A stretch of 5,091 nt of DNA from Methanobacteriota archaeon (lineage in GTDB: Archaea > Thermoplasmatota > Poseidoniia > Poseidoniales > Poseidoniaceae): NCBI GenBank assembly GCA_002727695.1, contig PBXT01000112.1, forward strand, positions 1-5,091. The letters are read 5' to 3'. Positions within the stretch are counted from its first letter, which is position 1, and the number at the start of each line of letters is the position of its first letter. Below are positions 1 to 5,021 of the stretch, one piece after another. The notes under the pieces are model-generated. The model was not told the DNA's origin, searched no databases, and worked only from the letters and a program-made list of their open reading frames with translations. The translations under genes were made by a program, and so were the position numbers.

Positions 1-737
1 GGAGACCATTCTAGTTTTTCAGCATCAGACCAGATTCCGCCAGGAGCGTGTACCTTGACGCTAGAATCTGCCAGTTCGTTGGCTTTAACTGTGAGGCGTG
101 AGAAACTGTTAGTGTTGTCTAAATCACCATATTGAATCTCAACATCACAATCGCCACCTTGGCCGATTCCACCTTGGCCCTCGCAAGATGCGGAACCATC
201 GATTTGTAGCCTTAGTTGTGAACCCTTCTCTACTAGGAAACCATCTTCTGGAACGTCAAATGCGATTTCGTTGATGGTCCAGACACATCCAGAACTCCCT
301 GGAAACACACTGTCTTGACAAGGAGATGTTAGTTTCTCAGTAACAGTATATGTGGGTCCACCAACTGAGTTTAGAGTGTAAGTTAAATCAGCCTCAGAGC
401 CTTCTTGGCCTTTGAATTTGAGATATACATACAATTTCACTTCAGAAGCGCTACCTTCTCCATAGAGCATGATGTCTCCAATTAGGTCGTCGGAGCGGAA
501 CTCTACTCCTGAAAGGATGCTTGCTTCTTTGTTTGCACCTTCTGGTTCAGTAGTGGTAATGGCGCCATCGCCGCCCGAATCGCCAGCTTCATCTAGGTAC
601 AAATTGTAATTTTGAAGATTCGCAGGAACATGTTTTGTTTGGACTTCATCTTCTAGAGTTTCAAACTCTACCGCAGGTAGGCCTGAAGATAGCAACAATA
701 GCAGCACGAGGACGGGAACAACTCGAGATTTTAGCAT
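1..737 (-). CDS. Secreted protein of unknown function, N-terminal part (C-terminus beyond window)
   Basis: An open frame of 245 codons runs without a stop from the ATG at 737 to the window edge, so the C-terminus is missing. The N-terminus is a clear Sec-type signal peptide: charged residues K3 and R5, a hydrophobic core at about 6-16 with a run of five leucines, then SSGLPA with likely cleavage near A22. The mature part is acidic, Gly/Ser/Thr-rich and predicted mostly beta-strand. Four cysteines, C140, C151, C185 and C197, are spaced as two likely disulfide pairs. A GQGG repeat lies between the second pair. No catalytic motif is recognisable; an extracellular beta-sandwich (Ig-like) surface protein is a guess from composition. 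In-frame GTG (743) and TTG (746) could also start it, and a stop lies at 749-747. No good Shine-Dalgarno is visible, which fits a leaderless or near-leaderless mRNA. The frame is certain; the function is unknown. Confidence 0.85.
   Translation of the reverse strand, partial: MLKSRVVPVLVLLLLLSSGLPAVEFETLEDEVQTKHVPANLQNYNLYLDEAGDSGGDGAITTTEPEGANKEASILSGVEFRSDDLIGDIMLYGEGSASEVKLYVYLKFKGQEGSEADLTYTLNSVGGPTYTVTEKLTSPCQDSVFPGSSGCVWTINEIAFDVPEDGFLVEKGSQLRLQIDGSASCEGQGGIGQGGDCDVEIQYGDLDNTNSFSRLTVKANELADSSVKVHAPGGIWSDAEKLEWS
154..179. repeat. Short direct repeat, 11 bp, period 15, inside the secreted-protein gene
   Basis: CCACCTTGGCC occurs at 154-164 and again at 169-179. The 15-base period keeps the frame and duplicates a five-residue unit, giving GQGG-I-GQGG at about residues 187-195, between C185 and C197. 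It looks like a small in-frame duplication that lengthens a disulfide-bounded loop. Confidence 0.7.
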
Positions 738-746
738 GCGCACCAA

Positions 747-771
747 TTAACCGTCTGCTCCGGGGGGTTAA
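747..771. repeat. Inverted repeat just upstream of the secreted-protein start
   Basis: TTAACC (747-752) and GGTTAA (766-771) are perfect inverted copies separated by 13 G/C-rich bases. The element ends about 10 bases before the ATG of the leftward gene and overlaps its possible TATA box. It could be an operator or chance; the arms are only 6 bp. Confidence 0.3.
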
Positions 772-781
772 ACCGTTTTGC
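768..781 (-). promoter_or_regulatory. Possible archaeal TATA/BRE for the secreted-protein gene
   Basis: Read on the minus strand, a purine-rich GCAAAACGG (781-773) precedes TTTAA (772-768). This resembles a BRE plus a weak TATA element. Its centre lies about 27-33 bases before the candidate starts at 743 and 737, the distance expected for a leaderless or very short-leader archaeal transcript. It is a weak match with no experimental support. Confidence 0.25.
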
Positions 782-800
782 ATACATTGTGCCCTTGGGA

Positions 801-819
801 AGTCACCCTACGGGTGATT
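801..819. repeat. Intergenic hairpin/palindrome, TCACCC-TAC-GGGTGA
   Basis: TCACCC (803-808) and GGGTGA (812-817) form a perfect 6-bp stem around a TAC triloop. The stem can be extended by a G-T and an A-T pair to 801-819. It sits between two divergent genes, so no transcript end is expected here and it is unlikely to be a terminator. It resembles the hairpin at 1791-1805 (CCC-TTC-GGG core) in the next divergent promoter region. It could be a protein-binding site or part of a 5' leader. Confidence 0.55.
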
Positions 820-871
820 TATTGATGCCGAATTAAGAAATCATTCTAATTTTGAAAATCATTGGTTGGGA

Positions 872-884
872 TTTTACAATTTAG
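872..884 (+). promoter_or_regulatory. Possible TATA box for tRNA-Leu
   Basis: The most A/T-rich stretch upstream of the tRNA, TTTTACAATTTAG (872-884), lies about 48 bases before the mature 5' end. With the usual archaeal spacing of about 26 bases it would start transcription near 904 and leave a 5' leader of about 20 nt for RNase P to remove. It is a weak, composition-based call. Confidence 0.25.
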
Positions 885-925
885 TCCGACTCATTCATTA
901 GTTCTAAGCGATGGGCAACCGATAA

Positions 926-1010
926 GCGGGGGTTGCCGAGTGGTCAAAGGCGCCGGGCTTAAGATCCGGTCACGATGTGTTCGTGAGTTCAAATCTCACC
1001 CCCCGCACCA
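926..1010 (+). tRNA. tRNA-Leu (anticodon UAA), CCA encoded
   Basis: It folds completely by hand. The acceptor GCGGGGG (926-932) pairs perfectly with CCCCCGC (1000-1006). The D-stem is GCC (935-937) with GGC (949-951). The anticodon stem is CCGGG (953-957) with TCCGG (965-969), one G-U pair, and a loop CTTAAGA with anticodon TAA at 960-962. A long class-II variable arm (970-982) has a CAC/GTG stem. The T-stem GTGAG/CTCAC (983-987/995-999) encloses TTCAAAT. The discriminator is A1007 and CCA is encoded at 1008-1010. The long variable arm plus A73 identifies Leu; UAA reads UUA (and perhaps UUG) codons. The acceptor and D-arm are of the archaeal/eukaryal Leu type. No intron is present. The CCA end lies one base from the stop codon of the convergent SDR gene. 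Confidence 0.97.
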
Positions 1011-1011
1011 A

Positions 1012-1725
1012 TCAAGTTAGCGACCAACCACCGTCTACTGGAAGTATGAATCCGGTGATGTACTCTGCATCTGAAAGGAATTTTACAGCATGAGCAATGT
1101 CTTCTGGTTTCCCAGCACGTCCCAAAGGTACGCGCTTCAAGACCTCCTCGAATCTTTCTTTCTCCCATTCAGCTGCTAGGATTGCGCCTGGAGCGATTCC
1201 ATTCACTCGAATATCTGGAGCCAATTCTCCTGCCAAGTTGACAAGCAATTGTCGCAATGCCGCCTTGGTCGAAGTGTAGTGAGCCAACTCTTCCCAAGCA
1301 TGGTTCCAACTTGTATCAACCATGCCAATTACAGACCCATTTTTGGCTTTTAATTTAGGGACCAAACCTTGAGTTATGAAGAATGGAGCATCTAAGTGAA
1401 TCGATGAGAAGCGACGCAACTCTTGAGGCGTAACTGTAGAGAAGTCTTCTTGATTATAGATTGAAGCATTGTGAACTAGCAGATCTATACCACCTGCTTG
1501 AGCAACTAATTCATGGTCATGGATTTCTTCGATTATTCTGAACAAATCTTCATCGTTGGATAAATCTCCACTCACGATTGCTCCTTGGCCTCGCTGAATC
1601 AGTTGCTTGGCCTGAGTAAGTGACCGGTTACAATGTACAATGACAGCCCATCCGTCATCGATTAAGGAATTCACAATTGTTGCACCAATTCTTCGTGCAC
1701 CACCGGTTACAACTGCTACTCGCAT
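1012..1725 (-). CDS. SDR-family NADPH-dependent reductase, pteridine-reductase-like
   Basis: A 237-residue cytosolic Rossmann-fold enzyme of the classical short-chain dehydrogenase/reductase family. Visible motifs: the nucleotide loop TGGARRIG (7-14), whose TGxxxRxG form with an Arg before the last Gly is characteristic of pteridine reductases; HNAS (85-88) in place of NNAG; D137 in MVD; the catalytic YxxxK with Y150 and K154; RVNGIAPG (173-180); and a C-terminal YITG...VDGGWSLT like that of PTR1. PTR1/FolM enzymes reduce dihydropterins or dihydrofolate with NADPH, so a role in tetrahydrofolate or pterin metabolism is the best guess. A FabG-like 3-oxoacyl-ACP reductase or another SDR remains possible. 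The ATG at 1725 is chosen because GAGG (1736-1733) sits 7 bases upstream and MRVAVVTGG begins the fold directly. The ATG at 1731 is too close to that site. The gene is divergent from lipA and convergent with the tRNA. Confidence 0.88.
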   Translation of the reverse strand: MRVAVVTGGARRIGATIVNSLIDDGWAVIVHCNRSLTQAKQLIQRGQGAIVSGDLSNDEDLFRIIEEIHDHELVAQAGGIDLLVHNASIYNQEDFSTVTPQELRRFSSIHLDAPFFITQGLVPKLKAKNGSVIGMVDTSWNHAWEELAHYTSTKAALRQLLVNLAGELAPDIRVNGIAPGAILAAEWEKERFEEVLKRVPLGRAGKPEDIAHAVKFLSDAEYITGFILPVDGGWSLT

Positions 1726-1732
1726 GAACATT

Positions 1733-1736
1733 CCTC
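1733..1736 (-). promoter_or_regulatory. Ribosome binding site deciding the SDR start
   Basis: GAGG on the minus strand lies 7 bases before the ATG at 1725 but only 1 base before the ATG at 1731. This favours 1725 and argues against the longer frame that opens at 1788. Confidence 0.55.
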
Positions 1737-1790
1737 TACGAGTTTGGACTTGAAACTTCGTAAACTCCCATAGCGACTCTTTTTGCACCC

Positions 1791-1805
1791 CATCCCTTCG
1801 GGATG
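1791..1805. repeat. Hairpin CATCCC-TTC-GGGATG upstream of lipA
   Basis: Perfect 6-bp arms CATCCC (1791-1796) and GGGATG (1800-1805) enclose TTC. In the lipA transcript the outer CCCC (1788-1791) could also pair with part of GGGGG (1810-1814), next to or overlapping the Shine-Dalgarno region, so a structure that limits translation is conceivable. It lies in the divergent SDR/lipA promoter region and could equally be a DNA operator. Its CCC-TTC-GGG core resembles the hairpin at 803-817. The stem is visible directly; its function is inferred. Confidence 0.55.
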
Positions 1806-1811
1806 ATTAGG

Positions 1812-1819
1812 GGGAGAGG
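1812..1819 (+). promoter_or_regulatory. Shine-Dalgarno of lipA, deciding its start
   Basis: The purine run GGGAGAGG ends one base before the ATG at 1821, with GGAG at 1813-1816 leaving a 4-base spacer. The alternative ATG at 1803 lies inside the hairpin at 1791-1805 and has only C/T-rich sequence before it, so 1821 is preferred. Confidence 0.6.
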
Positions 1820-1820
1820 T

Positions 1821-2750
1821 ATGACCGTCAGGAAATTGGACATGGCCAACACTCGCCCTCGTCTCCCAGACTGGTTCAGAACCCGCTTACCATCTGGTGA
1901 ATTGCAACAGAAATTCAAGGAGACAAAAGATACTGTCACCGACAATATGTTGCATACAGTATGCCAAGAAGCGCGATGTCCGAATATCCATGAATGCTGG
2001 GCTGCCAAAGACGCTACCTTCATGGTAGCCGGCCAAGAATGTACCCGCGGTTGCCGCTTTTGCGCAGTGGGCTCAATCAAAACCCCTCCCCCTCTAGATG
2101 ATAACGAGCCCGAGAATCTTGCAGATGCAATTGCAACCATGGGTTTGAATCACGCTGTAATTACCGTTGTCAACCGTGATGATTTACCAGATAGCGGAGC
2201 TGGACATTACAGAAAGTGTCTAGAAGCGGTTCGCAAAAAAACTCCTGAAGTTACCCTTGAATTACTGTGCAGTGACTTGGCCGGAGACCACCAAGATCTG
2301 GCTGATCTGCTAAACGGATTAGAATTGGAAGTATTTGCTCACAATGTAGAGTGTGTGCCTCGATTGGATTCCAAGGTTAGAGACCACAGAGCAACTTTTG
2401 AGCAATCCATTGGTATTTTGAAAGAAGCCAAAAGATTGCGCCCGGACATATTGACTAAGTCGTCAATAATGGTGGGCCTAGGAGAAACTGATGAAGAAAT
2501 TACAGAAGCATTACAGATGCTAAGAGATGCTAAAGTAGACCTCGTAACCATAGGACAATATCTTGCACCAAGTCCTAAGCACCTCGCTGTAGATAGATTC
2601 CCTGAACCATCTAGATATGATGAGTGGAGTTTGCAAATCGAAGAAATGGGATTCTTGGGATGGGCTTGTGGACCATTGGTAAGGTCTTCATATCGAGCAG
2701 GTGAACTATTAGCCAGAGCATCGGTAAGGCTTAGAACGGACAAGGAGTGA
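1821..2750 (+). CDS. lipA: Lipoyl synthase LipA (radical SAM)
   Basis: LipA inserts two sulfurs into octanoyl chains bound to lipoyl domains, using two [4Fe-4S] clusters and S-adenosylmethionine. The protein is 309 residues, normal for the family. The auxiliary-cluster motif CxxxxCxxxxxC is complete (C48, C53, C59), as is the radical-SAM CxxxCxxC (C74, C78, C81). The C-terminal RSSY (288-291), which supplies the serine ligand of the auxiliary cluster, is present. Other family signatures are NRDDLPDSGAGHY (118-130), FAHNVE (172-177), GLGET (219-223) and GQYLAPS (245-251). It appears intact and catalytically competent. It is the first gene of an operon with E1-alpha, E1-beta and E2, the last being its substrate. 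Its stop overlaps the Shine-Dalgarno of the next gene. Canonical LipA in an archaeal setting is notable because many archaea use the unrelated LipS1/LipS2 pair. No octanoyltransferase or ligase lies in the window. Confidence 0.95.
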   Translation: MTVRKLDMANTRPRLPDWFRTRLPSGELQQKFKETKDTVTDNMLHTVCQEARCPNIHECWAAKDATFMVAGQECTRGCRFCAVGSIKTPPPLDDNEPENLADAIATMGLNHAVITVVNRDDLPDSGAGHYRKCLEAVRKKTPEVTLELLCSDLAGDHQDLADLLNGLELEVFAHNVECVPRLDSKVRDHRATFEQSIGILKEAKRLRPDILTKSSIMVGLGETDEEITEALQMLRDAKVDLVTIGQYLAPSPKHLAVDRFPEPSRYDEWSLQIEEMGFLGWACGPLVRSSYRAGELLARASVRLRTDKE

Positions 2751-2757
2751 GCGAATC

Positions 2758-3999
2758 ATGTCGGGGAAAGATAAGGGGTCATTGGACGCATATACGGTGC
2801 CTACCGCACCTTTCCGCCCCGGTGATGAAGCCGATTTTGGCGGGACTTGGAAAGAGCAACCCGGAGACCTTTCCAGGCCTGACCCGGCAACCTGTACCAC
2901 TCCTGAAACTCACGACCACGCACATGGCTTGATTCGTGTTCTTGGCGACGATGATTCGGCATCAGGGGAATGGAATCCTGAGTTGGATGCTGAGGAATTG
3001 ATACGGGGCCTAGAGATGATGATGCGTCTCAGGATATTCGATGACAGAATGATTAAGATGCAGAGAACTGGAAAGTTATCATTCTACATGCGCTCATTTG
3101 GAGAAGAGGCAATTGCAATTGCCCAGACAATGGCTCTGGATGACACAGATTGGATCTTCCCCTCCTACAGACAACCTGGTGCACAATTTGTCAGAGGACG
3201 CGACATGGTAAGCATGATTTGTCACTGCATTGGCAATACTGAGGACAATATTCGCGGCAGACAAATGCCAGTCCATTATTCTTGGAAAGAAGGATATTTC
3301 ATTTCAATTTCAAGCCCAGTAGGAACGCAATTCAGCCAAGCAGTAGGTGTAGCAATGGCATCCGCATACAAGGGTGATGACCAAGCAACTATCACATGGC
3401 TAGGAGATGGAACTAGCGCACAAGGCGACTTCCATTACGGTCTAAACTTTGCATCTGTATTCAAGCCACCAGTAATACTCAATGTAGTCAACAACCAATG
3501 GGCTATTTCAACTCACAAAAACCTAGCAACAGGTGGAGAAAACTTCGCAGCAAGAGGACTGGCTTACGACATTCCTTCTCTGCGCGTTGATGGTAACGAT
3601 TTCTTAGCTTTGTACTCAGTTACAAAGTGGGCAAGAGAGAGAGCACGTGCTGGGAAAGGTGCAACATACATTGAAGTCTATACTTACCGGGCAGGTGCAC
3701 ACTCATCTTCCGATGACCCAAGTCGCTACAGACCTGGTGACGAATTCGAGTGCTGGCCTGGAGGTGACCCGGTTGAACGCCTGAAGAAGCACCTAATCAG
3801 TATAGGAGCTTGGTCAGAAGAAAAGAATGCAGAGTTAACCGAGAAAATCGATTCAGAGGTTATGGCTGCTTACAAGGAAGCATGCACTTTTGGAGATTTA
3901 GCAAACGGCCCATTCCCTCCAGCATCAACTATTTTCACAGAAGTGTACGAAGAAGTTCCTTGGCATGTTCAAGAACAGAGAGAGGAGTTAGGGAAGTGA
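2758..3999 (+). CDS. bkdA1: Branched-chain 2-oxo acid dehydrogenase E1 subunit alpha
   Basis: The thiamine diphosphate-binding alpha subunit of the E1 heterotetramer, which decarboxylates 2-oxoisovalerate and related Val/Leu/Ile 2-oxo acids and passes the acyl group to the lipoyl arm of E2. It has 413 residues, close to the roughly 410 of Pseudomonas BkdA1, and shares that branch's N-terminal extension (about 1-75). The TPP/Mg motif runs from GDG (216-218) to NN (245-246) and is followed by QWAIST. Also visible are FYMRSFGEEA (109-118), FPSYRQPGAQ (134-143) and RGRQMPVHYS (166-175). The loop RAGAHSSSDDPSRYR (311-325) contains H315 and S316; S316 matches the first phosphorylation site of the mammalian enzyme, although a kinase need not exist here. 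The C-terminus from GDLANGPFP to QEQREELGK is BkdA1-like. The start at 2758 has GGAGTGA 7 bases upstream. By hand count the first 120 bases after the start are about 57% G+C against about 45% at 3481-3600. Confidence 0.94.
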   Translation: MSGKDKGSLDAYTVPTAPFRPGDEADFGGTWKEQPGDLSRPDPATCTTPETHDHAHGLIRVLGDDDSASGEWNPELDAEELIRGLEMMMRLRIFDDRMIKMQRTGKLSFYMRSFGEEAIAIAQTMALDDTDWIFPSYRQPGAQFVRGRDMVSMICHCIGNTEDNIRGRQMPVHYSWKEGYFISISSPVGTQFSQAVGVAMASAYKGDDQATITWLGDGTSAQGDFHYGLNFASVFKPPVILNVVNNQWAISTHKNLATGGENFAARGLAYDIPSLRVDGNDFLALYSVTKWARERARAGKGATYIEVYTYRAGAHSSSDDPSRYRPGDEFECWPGGDPVERLKKHLISIGAWSEEKNAELTEKIDSEVMAAYKEACTFGDLANGPFPPASTIFTEVYEEVPWHVQEQREELGK

Positions 4000-4005
4000 G
4001 GTGAT
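3998..4005 (+). promoter_or_regulatory. Full-length Shine-Dalgarno for E1-beta, overlapping the E1-alpha stop
   Basis: GAGGTGAT is an uninterrupted complement of the conserved 16S rRNA 3' end (AUCACCUC). It begins inside the TGA stop of E1-alpha (3997-3999) and ends 3 bases before the E1-beta ATG at 4009, which supports that start over the in-frame ATGs at 4018 and 4024 and suggests translational coupling. Confidence 0.8.
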
Positions 4006-4008
4006 ATT

Positions 4009-5019
4009 ATGACAGAAATGAACATGATTGAATCACTGAATAGCGCTCTAGACAACATGCTAGAAGTCCACGACAATGTAGTAATCTTCGGAGAAGACGT
4101 TGGTTACTTCGGAGGAGTATTCCGTGTGACTGACGGACTGCAAGAAAAGCATGGAGCACACAGAGTCTTCGATGCCCCACTTGCTGAAGGTGGAATTGCA
4201 GCTATTGCATTCGGCATGGGATTGAACGGTTTGCGACCTGTTGCGGAAATCCAATTCGCAGACTATATCTTCCCTGCTTACGACCAAATCGTGAATGAAA
4301 TCGCAAAACTACGTCACCGTTCTGGTGGAGAGTTCTCAACTCCGTTAACGATTAGAACCCCTGCTGGTGGAGGAATCAAAGGTGGGCACCACCATTCACA
4401 AAGTCCGGAATCGCAGTTTACACATACACCCGGATTGAAGGTAGTCTACTGTTCTAATCCAAACAATGCAAAGGGCCTGCTTACAAGCGCAATCGAATGC
4501 AATGATCCTGTAATTTTCTTCGAGCCAAAGAGATGCTACAGAGGGCCATTCTACGGAGACCCTCACAATGTTCCTACTTGGAAAGGACATGCTAAGGCAG
4601 ATGTTCCCGAGGGTCACTATTCCATTCCTCTAGAACAAGCTGAAGTTGTAATGGAAGGAGATGCTTGTACTGTTATTGCATGGGGTGCAATGGTTCATGT
4701 TGCAGAGCAAGGAATCAAGGATTCAGGAATAAATGCAGAACTGATAGATCTTCAAACCTTACTTCCATGGGATAGAGACACAGTGGTTAATTCAGTCAAG
4801 AAAACAGGCCGTTGTGTGATTGTGCACGAGGCACCAAAAACAAGCGGTTTCGGAGCAGAAATGAGCGCATCCATTCAGGAGCGTTGTTTCTGGCATCTTG
4901 AAGCACCAATCATCAGAGTCACAGGCTGGGACACACCGTTCCCTCACACAACCGAGTGGGACTACCTACCTAGCCCAGAGAGAATTGCTGAAGCTATAAA
5001 GAAAACACAGGAGGCGTAA
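4009..5019 (+). CDS. bkdA2: Branched-chain 2-oxo acid dehydrogenase E1 subunit beta
   Basis: The partner of the preceding alpha subunit in the E1 heterotetramer. It has 336 residues, normal for the family (about 325-340). The transketolase-type pyrimidine domain holds FGEDVGYFGGVFR (27-39) and FDAPLAEGGI (54-63), where E60 is the conserved Glu that activates the TPP aminopyrimidine. IQFADYIFPAYDQI (81-94) follows, then GGGIKGGHHHSQSPE (120-134), where H129 of the HSQS motif is the probable active-site His. FFEPKR (170-175) follows. The C-terminal domain carries KTGRCVIVHEAPKTSGFGAE (265-284) and VTGWDTPFPH (304-313). All of these match Pseudomonas BkdA2 more closely than pyruvate dehydrogenase E1-beta, so I call the branched-chain enzyme; exact substrate range cannot be read from sequence. 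It sits 9 bp after E1-alpha and 2 bp before E2. The frame is intact with no missing key residue. Confidence 0.94.
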   Translation: MTEMNMIESLNSALDNMLEVHDNVVIFGEDVGYFGGVFRVTDGLQEKHGAHRVFDAPLAEGGIAAIAFGMGLNGLRPVAEIQFADYIFPAYDQIVNEIAKLRHRSGGEFSTPLTIRTPAGGGIKGGHHHSQSPESQFTHTPGLKVVYCSNPNNAKGLLTSAIECNDPVIFFEPKRCYRGPFYGDPHNVPTWKGHAKADVPEGHYSIPLEQAEVVMEGDACTVIAWGAMVHVAEQGIKDSGINAELIDLQTLLPWDRDTVVNSVKKTGRCVIVHEAPKTSGFGAEMSASIQERCFWHLEAPIIRVTGWDTPFPHTTEWDYLPSPERIAEAIKKTQEA

Positions 5020-5021
5020 AA

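Noticed and set aside
635..817. Plus-strand frame of 60 codons overlapping the secreted-protein start
   Set aside because: It is antisense to the signal peptide region, and the secreted-protein frame is far better supported.
801..820. Rho-independent-type terminator (hairpin followed by TTT)
   Set aside because: No gene ends toward it on either strand, since the flanking genes diverge, and the T-run is only three bases.
926..1010. tRNA as integration site for a mobile element
   Set aside because: No integrase gene and no repeated copy of the tRNA 3' end occur in the window.
1726..1788. Longer SDR frame opening at 1788 with 21 extra N-terminal residues
   Set aside because: The extra residues precede a complete Rossmann start, would cover the divergent promoter region, and lack a ribosome site; GAGG fits the ATG at 1725.
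1803..1820. lipA start at the ATG at 1803
   Set aside because: It lies within the hairpin, has no purine-rich site before it and adds six residues (MIRGRG) unlike the family N-terminus; the ATG at 1821 has a good Shine-Dalgarno.
1736..2140. Minus-strand frame of 134 codons opposite lipA
   Set aside because: It overlaps a certain gene, has no recognisable motif and no ribosome site; it is a shadow.
2339..2743. Minus-strand frame of 134 codons opposite the lipA 3' half
   Set aside because: Antisense shadow of lipA with low-complexity Ser/Leu content and no family resemblance.
2758..5019. Pyruvate or acetoin dehydrogenase E1 instead of the branched-chain enzyme
   Set aside because: The N-terminal extension, HSSSDDPSRYR loop, C-terminal tail and the HSQSPE and GWDTPFPH motifs fit BkdA1/BkdA2 better, though true substrate range needs assay.
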